Below, piece by piece: positions 11,926 through 25,080 of a stretch of DNA of 64,000 nt. The notes under the pieces are model-generated. The model saw only the letters and a program-made list of their open reading frames with translations, was not told the origin of the DNA and searched no databases. The stretch lies in NCBI GenBank assembly GCA_023055355.1, contig JALJCS010000001.1, positions 100,177,381 through 100,241,380 of the forward strand. The letters run 5' to 3'. Each line of letters begins with the position of its first letter. Position 1 is the first letter of the stretch. The stretch is from Agelaius tricolor (lineage: Eukaryota > Chordata > Aves > Passeriformes > Icteridae). The translations under genes were made by a program, and so were the position numbers.

Positions 11926-14900
11926 GTACACAAAAAAATCATTAACTGGCTTTGGAAGGTTTATTGCAAAGTGGCTCACCACAGGCCAGTTCGCAGTATA
12001 TGATGTCATAATATTTTCATCTTCCAATTCATATTGTGTCATTTTACATTTATCCCAGATGAAAAGGCTATGTCACAAAATAAGTGATAGCTGCTGTGTT
12101 TTCTTATGGACAAATTACAGAGTTGCATTAAATGCTGTTTGAGCTCCTACATGGATGTGCATTCCAAAAGCTAAAACTACTGACCAAAACCAATGCATTA
12201 AAGAAGGTTTGAGGTTCTCTTGCTAGGTGTGAGTCTTCTTCAGTCTTTTTCAAAGTTATTCATATCTATATAAATGTTAGAGTGTGAACTGTATTAGCAG
12301 CTCAATAATACAGAGTAGCATCAGGCATCCAGAGCTCCATACTGAACTGAGCTCTGAGTCACAGCTGGAGTGCTATGACTACCTGCAACCATAGAAGCAA
12401 CAGAAAAGCAATGTATATTTACCATATTTCAAAGATAAAGCTTTGAAAAAATATGAGGCTGTTGATTACTTACATTATTTAAGAAAAATGCTGATGAGTC
12501 ATATTTATTCCATCTAACCTCACCTACTTTCAAGTAAGGTATTAATCTAGAGGAGTTTGTATAAGTACATGGATTTATGGCAAAATTTAAAAATTAATGC
12601 AGTACTCAGACATTTATTGCTCACTAGCAATTTTTGACACTCAACTGAAAACTGACAGCTTGTATCTAGGTTGCTTCCCTGAGTGGTCAGTGTTAAATTA
12701 TAAACAAGCTGAAAAAGTAGAAAAATTGTTTTGCAAAATACTCTTTATTTGTTTCTCACAATCTTTTATCCCATTGATAAACCCTTTTTTCTGTTACAAT
12801 TACTGCAGCTTCAAACATAAATAAAACTCAAGATTTTGTTGTTGTTAAATCTTAATGATAAAATAAATATATTTTGTAAATGTCTCTAATATCAGAGAAA
12901 ATAATACTGGAAAGTATTATTTGGAAAGTCCTGCTAGCAGGGCACACCCTCCAATCTGTTGAACACAGAATTTGAAAAATTAAATTTTGTTGGAAATCTT
13001 ATGTATTTAAATTTTTTGCTAAATCAGGCATTCTGTTAAATAAAATTCTGTTTGGGGCAAATGCTGACTTTAGCATAGATGCATCAAACAGATGCTCCAA
13101 TCATGAACTTAGAATTTACATTTTGAATTCCTGTTTACACTTCAATATCCTGAAAAAAATAAGCATAATTTAATCTCTATTCCTGAAGGTATCTACCAGA
13201 ATTTAAACTTTTTAATGGATAGAATAAGAGATGCTAGAGATGAGTGTATTTCCTATAGGAAAAAGGATAGCTTTTATTTTTAACCATATTATCTGTTTTA
13301 AGAATGTAACATATTTCATTTGAATTACCAATGTTGCTAAAGGGTATTTGTATTTATTAGTGAGTTCAACTTAGCATAATAAAGCAAAATCAAGCAGCAA
13401 AGAAAAAATGCACTAACCTTGACCTTATTTTATTTTGGATTGTGTTTGGCATTGTAGGATAAATTAACTCATCCTAAAAGATGCTGATAGGCATAACTCC
13501 CTCACAGCTATGCAGAATAATCCATCATTCACCACAAAGACTTGAATATTTAACTTTCCATTAATCTGCAAGAAATACAAAAAAAAAGTTTTATGATGCA
13601 GAGCAAAACAATTTCATCGTTCTGAAAAAAATTCTGTCATGTCAGTGGTCATTTTTACATTTTACATACAACTTTATATTTTATGTACTGACTGTCCCAG
13701 TGAGAGTGCCTGTATAGAGTAGAGGTAGAATGGAAAGGTTTTTTTGATCTTTCTTGTGTTTAAGGTGCATTCCTGCCCAACTACTATGTTGTTCTCCCAC
13801 CATTCTCCCTCTCTAATGTAGAGGACCAGACTTGAAAATAATAATGAATGTTGATATTATTGGGTTGGAGCAATGTTTTTATTATGTCCATTTTTTCCTA
13901 GGATAAGCCAAACACTTCAGTAATACCCCTCATACTCATATTCTGAATTTCATTGATTCCAGTGATTGATTTTAAAAAAGTCCACTTCAACCAAGTGGTT
14001 CAAGACAGTATATTTGCTTTGCATTTTTTCCTACAGAAGTGATAAAATGAAAAAAGCTAATGAAGAAAACCTTGTCATATCAATTTTAACATTTTTAAAC
14101 AGAATCCGATGTTTAATGACCATGGTAATCTCCAATGTATGTTGATTATTTCATTGTTAAGCATATTACAGATATGCTGGTAATTAGATATGTGAATAGA
14201 TTGTTAGGTTTCCATGCTATAACTTTCAAAAGCATGACTAACGTATTATATAATTCAGAAAATTCTAAAACCTCACTGTTCATCAGACCCTTTTATCAAA
14301 CATGACAAAATAATAGCTAGTGTAATTTTCAGAATAACCAGAAAAATTCATTTTCCAAAGGAAGTTGTAAGATTAATAATCATATTAAGAAAACAGTTTT
14401 GGTGTGCTGTTGACAATTGCAGTAATTATTTATTGCTTTCTTAGTGAGTGATGCTGTTAACAACAGTTATTTCTCTATGAGATTTTACTGAATCTCTATG
14501 CCATAATTTATCAGGCCTTCTAAAGACAGTGAGTTGTGAATTCACCAGAATTAAAGTATACCTTATAAAGCATAATGAATGCACATTTATTTGTCTTCTA
14601 CTTTTAGATTTGGCTATGTGTTATAATTTTAAAATTCCAATATCCAAAGAATCTCTGATTTTATGCAAGAAAAATAGGAAGAATAAAGTTCTAATAGTCT
14701 GTATAACCCAATTTCCATTTTCTGGATACATCTGCTTTGAAAATTATATTATTTGCCCTTCAGTATTGTTGCAGATAAATCATATGTAAGAGATTTTTTT
14801 ATTATACCATGGAAATTCTAAACTGCATTTAACCTAAATTTCCAAAATTTGCCAAGTTCTTTAGAACCCTCCCTTTCTGTATTAAAGGAGACACTGCTTT

Positions 14901-16650
14901 AATGGTGCAGACTGGTAGACAGTCTTGTTTCTTCTGTGTGCTGAATAAACATTGCATTCCAGGAACTGCTGATGTGATTGCTTATTCACTGTGGTTTCTC
15001 TACATAGACAGTGATATCATATGATTCACTTTTCCATCTTCTTGGGCCTGAGTCAGGCTGGGTGAGAAAGCAAAGATTTCAAAATATTTGGCTGCTCCCA
15101 CTGCTTCAGTGAGGAAGTGAGATGCATGGCCCTTCTGATCTGCTTGGAAGGAATAACAGTTATTTCACATACAGACTAGTATGAAGGGATTTCAGTACTG
15201 CTGAAGGGACACCAGGCATGATGCGTGAAACGGTGCAGATATCTTTGACATGAAGGAAAAAAAAGGAGTCACTGGATTTCAGAAGGAATAATGAAATGAT
15301 AAAATTCAATGTAAGATGATATATTGTTAAATATTTTTATCATTTCAATATTTTATTTTTTTTATTTCTAATATATATAAATTCTCTAAAATTCACCATC
15401 TATGTCTGGTCACCCAATGATTTACACAGAGGATTTTTCAGACAGCAGTTTACTTTCTGTGGGTTTGGCACAGCACATGGAGCAATAGCATTGGAGTATA
15501 GAGCCAAATACCTTATTAAGGTGCTGTGTTGCCTTCTTCCTAAGTGAGGTGGTAGTTTACACTGTTGTATTTGAGAGTTCTGAAGAGCTGAACAACAAAA
15601 TAAAACTGTGAAGAGCAAGCAGTTTTTTAATTCTCTTCCTCCAATCTGTTGTTCTGTATGTGGAAGATCAATACAGAAATAAAATTGGTTCAGTGTGCTT
15701 GTAACAATTGGCAATTCTCTTCAGGTTTGCCTTAGCTGAGAGCAATAGGAAGTACTATTTGCTCTGTAGGTATTGAAAATCAGTAGAAAATAAAAACCAG
15801 AAGTCAGCCCAATAAGCAGTGGTAGAGGGAAGGGCAAGAAAATGTATCTATTTCTCAACAAGCCAGTTTGGCTCCCTTTGATTCATCTCATGAGCACCAA
15901 TAAGCACAGAGGAGTCAGAAGGCAGAGCTCCACAAACAATGAAACAGGCAGCGAAGTCGTGCAGTCCAGACTGCTGTGGGATTATGCTGAATTTTCTCCT
16001 GTTTGCTGAGAAGAGAGCAGTTCTTCTTGGTCTAGGTGACCAGCTCCTAGCTCAGCAGCAAATTTTCAATATCCTTTCAAAAAGTTTGGTTACTCTTAGC
16101 TTGTTGCTTAGTTCGTACAACTCCAAAGTGGGAATACTATTTACCTATCTCCAAAACATATTCAAAAGACTAAATTTTCTGAGGCAAAGAATTTTAAAAA
16201 TGTGACATTGAGCTTCTGATACATGGTCTGTATTTTTCACTATACTCAGTCCATCTCTGTGACCAGAAATTTTCACAAGACATCAGGTGTCCTGGAGATT
16301 GCTCTTTCATATATTTCATTGGATAATATCTTTTTCATGGGGGCTTAGGGAAAGAAGAAATAGAGATGGTTATTATTTAATTGTAATAGCTATAATCTTA
16401 TTTTTTTCTAAACTCTTGCTTTCTAAATAAATTTCAGGTAGATTTTTAATATATAGTTTTCACATAGGCAGAGAAGAAAGAACAAGACAGGACATCAGAC
16501 AGCTCTTTGTTTAAAGAATAGCCAGTTTAGGCCTAGTTCTGCATAGCAGCAGTAAGAAAATTTGGTGCTGGAAATTGAGTCACTTGATTAAAGAGAATAT
16601 TCAGTAAAATTCACGCACACATTTATTAAATAGTCCTCCTTGATAGTTGT

Positions 16651-16735
16651 GAAAGAGAGAGAGGAAAAAAGAGAGAGATGTCAACCTCATCTTTCTGAGA
16701 GAGAGAGAGAAACATCCACTGCATCTTTCTGAGAG
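16651..16735 (+). repeat. AG-rich microsatellite with short diverged repeat unit
   Basis: GA dinucleotide runs (gaaagagagagagg, then gagagagatg, then gagagagagagaaac) are interleaved with a repeated catctttctgagag unit at about 16688-16701 and 16722-16735. It is low-complexity purine-rich DNA with no gene. Confidence 0.85.
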
Positions 16736-17179
16736 TCTGCAAGAAACTCATTTGTGGAACACATCACAGGAAGGAAATTATTTCTCTTCCTTTAACTGAA
16801 GTGCCCCGATTCCATAGGGAATTTATATTTTGGTATCAATAATTCAGGTGGGAGAAGTTATTTTATTTATCTCTCCACCACTTTGATTGCCACTATCATT
16901 AGTTTGTTCTTTTAAGTACACATTAACCTGGATTTTTCTTAGACTGTAAACTGTCTGGGAAACTTTCTTCTCTGCTTGCTCACCATTTTGTACCCCTTAC
17001 CTCCTGTCCCTTGCTCTTTACCTTTGTTGATTTATTTTCTGTGGAGTTAGTGATGCTGCTGTTACATCTGTGGTCAGCTTTATCCAAAGATGTTTTGTCA
17101 TTTTTTGACCATTACTTGACTATTTAATATTTTAGCAAAGTGCTACAGAGGTTATAGAAAGGAGATGTACAGAGTGTAG

Positions 17180-18256
17180 GTGCCCAGGCACTGGCACTGG
17201 GGGCTGCAGGAGGTGGGTATTTCCTGAAAGAACTGGGACCCACAGAGATCCCACACTGGACGAGGGGGAAGGTGTGAGAGGCAAGGAGCAGCAGAGAGGA
17301 GCTCTTACAGACTGGGCTGTACTCCCCATCCTTCTCCTGCCCTGTTTGTGTGGGGGAGATACAGAAGTTGGGAATGGAACTAAATTGAGCCTGGAAAAAA
17401 AGGAGGTTGGGAGCAGGGGGTTAATTTTTCTCTTTGTTTCTTACCATCCAAACCTATTTAATGGCCAATAAATTAAATAAATTTTCCCCATGTTGTCTCG
17501 GGATCTCTCACTGGTCAGAGTGACCCCAAGAAAAGTTAGAAGGTCTCTTTTCCCAGCCCAGCGTTCGAAGAAGGACTCAGAGCTCTTCTATTGTTCCTTA
17601 TCTATAAAATATATTCTCCTGTCCAGCTGAGGTCCACTCAGCAGCACAGAGGCACTCTGCCTGCCCCCGGGGCAGCGTTATGTCTCTATACTAAAAACTA
17701 CATATCCAACGTTTACAATTACTTTCCAATACCTATCACCTATGTTAGACAGTGAGCTTCTACTCTAAACCAATCTAAAAGTGCCAACATCACAGCAGAA
17801 GATGAAGGCCAAGAAGAAGAAGAAGGAGAAAGGCTGGACACGCCCAGATCCCTTCATCTTGCCCCCTGAACATTCTAAAAGCCCCCAAATCTACTTTTTC
17901 ACCCCGTGATAAATTCACTATCATTCTTCTTAAACTGTCGTGCCTTGCAGATCTTCACATAAGGCTGGTAACTTGCTCCATGGGTCATAATCAAAACCAC
18001 AGGCATCCTGGGCTCTGTGCCAGGGTCTCTGAGCCCCCTGGAAGGGATCTTGCCTGCTCAGGACAGCCAGAGGGATGTCCTGGGTTCTGACATCATGTGA
18101 GTCCTGTGATGATAATTGCTAAGTGATCTCCCTGTCTTTATCTTGGCCCAGGAATTTCATCATTGTGCTTCCCCACACTCACTGTCATGTTGAGAGGGAG
18201 GGGAGAGAGAGCAGCTGGGTGAGCAGCTGGCAGCTGATTGAGGTCAACTTACCACA
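17180..18256 (+). mobile_element. Endogenous retrovirus LTR (+), split by a nested LTR
   Basis: Two halves of one + strand LTR flank the insertion at 17494-18092. The left half contains the aggagctcttacagactggg block, a GC-rich stretch, and overlapping AATAAA signals at 17467-17472 and 17476-17481 followed by ttttcccca. That is the poly-A region usual for this bird LTR type. The right half resumes at 18094 with 'gtgagtcctgtgatgataat', then 'agtgatctccctgtctttatc', and ends near 'ccaca' at 18256. The 5' boundary is blurred and may lie a little before 17180. It has no coding capacity. Confidence 0.75.
17494..18092 (-). mobile_element. Solo LTR (-) nested in the older LTR, with target-site duplication
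   Basis: Read on the minus strand, the element begins TGTCAGAACCCAGGACATCC at 18092 and ends ...CCCGAGACA at 17494, so it has TGTC and GACA termini. It is flanked by catgt at 17489-17493 and 18094-18098; including the next base outward gives a 6-bp duplication with one mismatch (ccatgt and tcatgt). That fits integrase-mediated insertion of an ERVK-like element. The 599-bp length, and the host LTR resuming at once on the far side, argue for a solo LTR. It carries an AAG-rich tract near 17806-17830. It is younger than the + strand LTR it interrupts. Confidence 0.8.
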
Positions 18257-19960
18257 GAAGGAACAGGGAAGGGATACTGAACATGATTTTCCTGCATTCC
18301 TTCCATGTGTAATTGTGCAGGCAAATTTTGTAACAGATACGTGACCTCTTCTGTTTATTTCAATTATAACTAGTGCTGTCTTGTGTTGGATAAGGCTGTA
18401 TTTTGTTGTTCAACACAATGTAAATATGAGTATATTGGAGAATTCTTGTAGTCACATTGTGTTTGCATACAGTGAACATAGAAGAGTAATTATTGTCTCA
18501 CACTGCTAGTGCTATGGCCTTTCCAGAGGTGTGAAAAATATCTGCTGCATTAGAGAGTATTTCCAGATAAAGTAACTGTCTCACAGATTTTCTGTGCTTT
18601 GATATAAAATAGCAAAACATTATGTAATGCCAAATCTGCTTTTGAGTTCACACTTAAAATGAACTATATTAAACAGACATGTAACTGTTAGAGGTTTGGA
18701 GAACATAAAAAAAATATTATTCCAGTTGTGGACTGCCTTTTCTGGAGGCTTTGCTCAAGTGCAGTATCACATGTTTGCTGTACATTTCCCTGTTTGGGCA
18801 AATGGTGTTTATATGGCACCGGGTCACACCTGTGCCTTGGGATTTGTGTCTCTGTGGCCTTTCTTCTGCAGCTTCCATGCAATTTGCAGCACTGCTCTGC
18901 TGTTTGTTAGCAACAGTGGATGTGACTTCTACTGCACTGAGGGGTTTTAGTGAGAACACCAGGAGCTAGGCATCTATACATTGTCACAGAAATGGTTTCA
19001 TCCCCCCTACGGTTTGTATTGTCTTGTCGGAGCTGCCAGCACCTAGCAGACCAATAGTAATGAAAGATGTGAATGTGAGAGCTACAGTGCAGCATGCTGT
19101 GTTGCTACTAAATTACTCAGCAGCCGTTCAAAACACCTTCAGAAAATGCATTTTCTCTTGATTTGAATACATTTTATGTAAATCTGACATGTGGTTTGGC
19201 CCCTGGGTTTTGTTCCCAACACTGTCAGAAACAATCTTCTACAACCTCTTTTGTTCATCCATCTGGAAAATAACAGGATTATGCTTGCCTGCCTTCTGGG
19301 GCAGGTATAAGTTTTGCTCAACAGCAAATGTTGTGAAAAACACAAAACTAAACAGCAGTCTGTGCCTGACACAAGCCAAGGTATGTTCTGAGCAGTTTTT
19401 TCTTTGGCTGAAGAGTACTGATCCTCAACCAGCCAAAGAGGGAGGTATTGATTATTCAGATTGAGTTTTTCCTTCACTTTTAACAGAAAAGAACACATTG
19501 ATTTATTTTAATGGATTTATTTCAATCAAATACTTAAACCTGTAATCTTTCAAGATTTCTTAATCTATTTCATGGAGGTAGTGAATCTGGAACTTTTATT
19601 GCTTTTTAAAAGACATTTCTTCAGTTCTTATGTGGGGAAGCAGGCACACAAGCAGTTTTACTGGAAATTTAAGGTGGGGATATATAAGGAAAAATAGGGT
19701 CAAGTTAACATATGAGTGGAGTTTGCTGATTGCTTGATGCAGAAAATAATCTCAGCAGCAGCCTGTGCCAAATGTACATCCATATTTTTCGATTTGAGAA
19801 CTCAGTGTGGTGACACTGAGGTTGATGTGGTATTGTTGGTCTTGCTAAGTACTCCAGGGACTATGAATACTTTCTAAAGCCCATATACTTTCATCTGTTT
19901 CCTTTTAAACACTTTAACCTTCAAATTTAACCAGAAAGTTTTTGGGGTTCATTTTTGGGG

Positions 19961-19998
19961 TTTTCTTTCTTTCCTTCTTTCTTTCTTTTCTATTTTTT
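19961..19998 (+). repeat. TTTC microsatellite
   Basis: An imperfect run of TTTC and TTCC units is preceded by T and G tracts. It is a simple repeat with no other content. Confidence 0.85.
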
Positions 19999-21491
19999 CC
20001 AGAACAAAACCCCCATATCTAATAATTGTGAAAGTCTCTATTTAATGATAAAGAAACCCTGTCAGTATGACCATTTCCTTTGTCTTAAATAAAAATTTCA
20101 AAGAGTCTCAAAATGCTAAAAAGTAATCCTATAGTATTAAGGTATTCACACCTTCCAATACGAGAACATTCATTCATATTGAATAGTAAATGGCTCTCTA
20201 TCATTGCATATATTACATTTCATATAAGGTATTTTCAGACAGTATACATCTGCAATGTTTTATTTTCTTGTGAGTTTTACACTGGTCAGCATCTTACAGC
20301 TTTTGGAATTAATATCTCTTATTAAAGCCCTCTTTGTTCAGGAAGATAATGTCAGTCTTACTAAGCAGGCAATTAAACAGAAGAGTGATTAACTTGGTTT
20401 GATTAGTTGTGAACTGCTGTAGAAGTTCTGCTTATCTGATGACAAAATTATCTTTTGAGGGATTTGGTAATTTTTTTTTTAGTCAGGTCAGATCACTAGT
20501 TACACTCCCTGAGCAATTTCTTCAATTGGGCACCGTTCTTTTTGGTAGCAACACAAGGTAGTTTCATATTGACTAACACTGCCCCTTATTAACAGTAGAT
20601 TAAATAGTAAATATTTTACCACTCAAGCAACTATGGCAGTTGGATCCAAAGAGAGGCCTAGATCTTGGAAATTCCTCTCATTCTTACTCTGAGGAGTTAA
20701 TGCAAAGAGAAACATTATTCAATGTATCCAACACTGTCATAATTAGTTCATATCATTGCTTTGTGATTTAAAGTAATTACACAATTTGTCCATACAATTT
20801 TATCATAGCTGACTATGTTTTCTGACAGGTTGGCAGCAAGGTTGTGAGATTTTTTGGTAGCTTTTATCTCCTTGGTCATGGAGTATTACAGTAGTGAATG
20901 CTGAACATGCATTTCTGCTCTCATTTAGAATTCTTGCTATGATATTTTGTGTTTTTTCCTTTTGTATTTTTTATTTTTAAACTACTAAAAATCTGCTGCC
21001 ATTTTTCTGAGTTATGTGCAGGAAGACAGTTAAGTACACCAAAGGTTGAGTACTGAGACAACCAAAGGGCCAAAACATTTACAGCTACATCGAGTGGGAA
21101 ATGAAGTGGCGCAAAATCGTTCAGTTTAAATTCAAGATGATCTGCAAGAAGCTAGTATATATCTCATCTCACCTTACACAAGTTCTTGAACTAAACATGG
21201 AACAATATTTTGTGACCTGCAAGTTTTACAGCATAGTACTCCTGCATCTTCAAATGATGAAATAAATTACTTTGCCTAGTAAGTAGGAAAACTTTATGTA
21301 CATATTCTATAATTTTAAACTATCATTGCATAGCTTTAAACAAAAAGTGTACAAAAATTCAAATATTTTATTCTTCCAAACTGCATATTGAGTTGTTGAA
21401 ATATTTTACATGTCAGTAGCTGAGACTATCCCTGCTCATTTTAATCCCAGATAGCTGAAGATGGTTTTCTATGGGCTCCAAAGAACATGTC

Positions 21492-22834
21492 TGTCATGGT
21501 TTAACACTGGCACAATGCCAGTGCCCCCATGAAGATACCTTCTCCCTGGTTTCTGCTGTGAGATGTGACCAGGAATAAGCAAAGCAGGCTCCTACTTAGG
21601 GAAAAAAGAACCAGAACTTTATTAACTACTCTACAACTACAGATAAAAAGGAACACACACACAGGGAAAATGAAAACCTCACAAATGCATTTCCTCCTCC
21701 CCCCACCAAATTTCCAACACAATACATTTGTTCCTCAAATCACCAACTCTCGGTCCAGCACCACCTTTTAGACAATCAATCTTCAGTTCATCAAGAGGAG
21801 AAGAGTCCTTCTTGTGCCATGGGCTTCCCCTGGAAACACAGCTGAAGCCTCGTGTGTTTCTGTGTCACTCGTGGCACCGCCCGGAGTACATCTGCCGTCG
21901 TGACCTCTTCCTTTTCATGTCCAGTGCTCTCACCACTGAACACGGACCAGAACTGCTTCTAGGGTTGTCTTTTAAGGATGCTCTGTCCCGATCCAAAAAA
22001 GGCACAGTCTCTCCTTTGGGACACCTGTCCCCACAATCTCTCCTTTGGGACACCTGTCCCCCCCATATTTTTTCACCCCCTGGGGCCGAGGGGCATCAAC
22101 ACTGAACCCTCTTGGTTCTGAGGCCATTGCCTCCCCCTAGAATGCAGTCTCTGTATCACAAGGAACATGGTTCTGTCCATGGCTATACAAAAAGAGTCCA
22201 GCAAAAGCTACTCCATCATCTCTTCCCACTAGGATTCTTCTCTATTCTTCTACTATCTCTCACTCGCCCAGACCTCTCTCACACTGACCCATTTCCTTCC
22301 TCATCTTCCACTCTATCTTCTAGGAAAGGTCAATGTTCTGTAAAGTTCTCATTTTCCAAAAAGGGGTTAAAAGCTCCTACAAGCAGCCGGCTGAACCCCC
22401 CCCTCTTCTCCGTCCCAGCCGTGCTGCTGGCACAGGCCCATGTTTATCAAGCTTCAAGGTTACAGTCTCAGGCAGCGGCTCTCTCTCTCTCTCTCTCTGT
22501 GTCTCTCAGGGGGGGCTGCCCAATGGCTCCCGGTGTCTCTCTCTCTCTTTCTCTCTTCCACCCTTCCACCCCGGGGCTCAGGCCTACCTCTCCCAGCCTC
22601 ATGGCTTTCCCCTCCCCCTGCCCAGCCAGCAGCTGGGCCGGGGCAGAGACCCGAACTCTTTCCTGGCGGAAACCCAAGAGGACCCTCCCAGGGGAGAGCT
22701 CTGCTTTTAACCCCGTGTTCTCAGAGGCGTGTCCATGTCCCAATGGCCAGATTAAATGCCAATATTAAAGTCTGAATATCCATTGGCCAAAAACACAGCA
22801 TCCCAAAAAACACATTTCCTGTCAAACCACCACA
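21492..22834 (-). mobile_element. Long solo LTR (-) of an endogenous retrovirus
   Basis: On the minus strand the element starts TGTGGTGGTTTGACAGGAAA at 22834 and ends with ...AACCATGACA at 21492. The flanks are atgtc (21487-21491) and ttgtc (22835-22839), a probable 5-bp target-site duplication with one mismatch. Inside, in element orientation, are a CCAAT-type sequence near 22776-22790, a TTAAAAG TATA-like box at 22704-22710, CT-rich microsatellites at about 22481-22550, and an AATAAA signal at 21618-21623 near the 3' end. A 29-bp unit is tandemly duplicated at 22004-22032 and 22033-22061 with one mismatch. GC content is well above the intron's. The 218-residue + strand open frame inside it is antisense to the LTR and shows only low-complexity Ser, Leu and Pro sequence. 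At 1,343 bp it is long for an LTR, so some internal sequence could be included. Confidence 0.75.
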
Positions 22835-23298
22835 TTGTCCTATTAAAAAACAGTGTCTTAAATCATTACCATGGTTAGAAGATTCCAAAATGTTCACTTG
22901 ATCAAAGATGAGAATTCAATACTTTGCTTAATAAGCTTTTTCCTCTTTCCTTTTCAGTTTTCCCTCTAGAAATAATAATGCTCTCTTTTTATGTCAGTGT
23001 GGTTTGTATCTGATTCAAGCCAAATAAGGTTTGTTCCTTCCCTACCTGCCCAAACTATTGTATCAATATGCAGCAGACAATAGAGGACAAACACAGAACT
23101 TCATTTGCCTCAACCCTTCCTGAATAAGAAAGAATGATAAAAGGAAGACAGGGAAAATAAAAGAAATAAGTACTTGCAAAGTAGATTTTCCATAACTGAT
23201 TCCCCACACAATATATTCTGCTTATCTAATTATGTGCAGCACATATTATAGTTGAATCACCAGCAGGTATCCTGCCTTTCATATGTCAGGCACAGGTG

Positions 23299-23520
23299 TA
23301 TGGGGTTTTTTTTTCTTTCCTGACCAAACAGTAGCCTATTTTGGTTGGGGGTTTTGTTTGTTAACTTGCTTGCTTGGTTTGGATTTTTGTTTGTTTGTTT
23401 GCTTGGTTTTGGGGTTTTGAGTTTTTTTTATTTTTGTTTGGTTTTTATTTGATTTTTTGTTTTGTTTTTATTTTTTGTTTTTGTTTTGGTTTTTTTGTTT
23501 TGGTTTTGTTTTTTAATTTG
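23299..23520 (+). repeat. T/G-rich low-complexity tract (TTTTG-like)
   Basis: A run of about 220 bases is made almost only of T and G, in TTTG, TTTTG and TTGG units, with especially dense T runs at 23413-23515. It could be a decayed pentanucleotide microsatellite or the reverse of an A-rich retrotransposon tail. The 70-residue Phe-rich open frame across it is an artefact of the T richness. Confidence 0.8.
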
Positions 23521-24784
23521 GAAAAACAGTGCAGTAGTTGTTTAATGAAAACAGTGGTAGAATTAGCTGCCCTAATCCTACCCTAATGCTCACCATATCT
23601 TCCTGCCAGCTGTCTTCCTCTGGCACACAAATGAGAGGCAGATGCATAGCAGGCAAAGTTTTCCAGGTTCATCATTAAGCAAATCACTTAATATTGACTG
23701 AAAACAGGCAACTATTTGACTGCTGCAATTTAATAAGTGTGATGGGTATGTTCTTTAAAATCAATTTCTGTTTAGATTAATTCATCCTAATTTCTAGCAA
23801 CTTCACATGAGATCAATAAAAGAATGACAATCACAGAACCTGCACTCATTACCTTACATATTTGGCATTCTTCAGACAACATCTTGGGCATGTCTGTTCA
23901 TCTCCTTCAGGTCTTTCCCTGTGATACAAGATTTACAGAGATCTTTTTATTTTAAAATTCATTATTGATCACAGGGTTCTGAGGTACATAGATGAAGACT
24001 AAAATAATTTCTAAAAATAACTTATGTTGGATAGGTAAAACTCTTTCCTAAAATACACTGCCATTCAGATAGAACATTCCTTTCAAGGCTCTCCTAACAC
24101 CCTCATATCAAGATCAGCTAAGTGGGCAGGAAATTTGTTGGTGAGCATTGCATTGTATATCTGGCAGTCAGTTACCCATGGCATCCCTTAGTGCTCAGTG
24201 TGAGCCAGAGAAATAATGAAGTTTCTCACTCGGTCCTTCAGAGGAAAAGAATCTTCCAGCATGACCTCCTAGGGTTTGCCTCAGAGGCATGTCTGAAGTA
24301 CAGCCCATGAATGCTCTTCTGAACACATTAGAAATGGTTTAGCTATACACAAGTTTCATAAATTGTTCCCTTTTTCCTTTTCTATTTAAATTTGAAGGAC
24401 AAGTTTGTTCTCCAGACTTTGCAAGTATCTGATCTATAGGCTGGGATATGTTGATATATTTAGTTTGATCACTTTTTAATAAGCTTGGTTTGTTCTTGGT
24501 ATTTTGGTGTTTGAAGATTTAAAGAGTGATTTGAAATGAAAGACAACTCTCTTTATTTCGTTCTAAAGAAAGACTTCTTGTTTTACAATCTATTTGATGG
24601 AACTCAACTACTGTTTAGTATTGAATCCACTGAACCAAAAGACACCTATGATGTGATCCTGTTGCCATCCATTTTTCTAGAGTCCAATACTCTTTTACCT
24701 ATTGCAGTAAAAAACAAACACACAAACAAACCCTATAAAATAACCTTTGGTAAGGGAATGCTGTGAAGGGTTCAGCTATTATCA

Positions 24785-25080
24785 TGAATACAAACATACA
24801 GAAGACAGCAAGAGGCAATGGCCAGGACCTGGAACACAGGAAGTTCCACCTGACATGGGGAAGAGCATCTTTGCTGTAAGGATTGGATTGGATTGCTGAG
24901 CACTGGAACAGAGTGCCCAGGGAGACTGTGGGCATTTTCTCCTTCTATGGAGATACTCAAAAGCTATCCAGATGCAAACACAAGAATCATGCTCTAGGGG
25001 ATCCTGCTGCAGCAGGGAGGTTGGAACAACCTCCAGTGGCCCCTTCTGACCCTGCCCATTCAGCGATTCCGTGTAAAGTG
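24785..25080 (+). mobile_element. CR1 LINE 3' fragment, sense orientation
   Basis: Blocks of the CR1 3' end can be followed in order: 'ggaacacaggaagttccacc', 'gagcactggaacagagtgcc', 'cagggagactgtggg', 'ctatggagatactcaaaa', a 'cctgctgcagcagggaggtt' block, and 'ccccttctgaccctgcccat' followed by a decayed attccgtg tail. It is 5' truncated with no open frame. The arrangement resembles a GC-richer CR1 subfamily. Confidence 0.85.

Noticed and set aside
22004..22061. Direct 29-bp repeats of a size reminiscent of CRISPR repeats
   Set aside because: There are only two adjacent copies with no spacers, inside an avian LTR in a vertebrate genome.
22112..22768. 218-residue + strand open frame
   Set aside because: It lies antisense within an LTR, is Ser/Leu/Pro low-complexity from CT microsatellites, and has no family resemblance.
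23374..23586. 70-residue Phe-rich frame that looks like a membrane protein
   Set aside because: It results from translating a T/G low-complexity tract.
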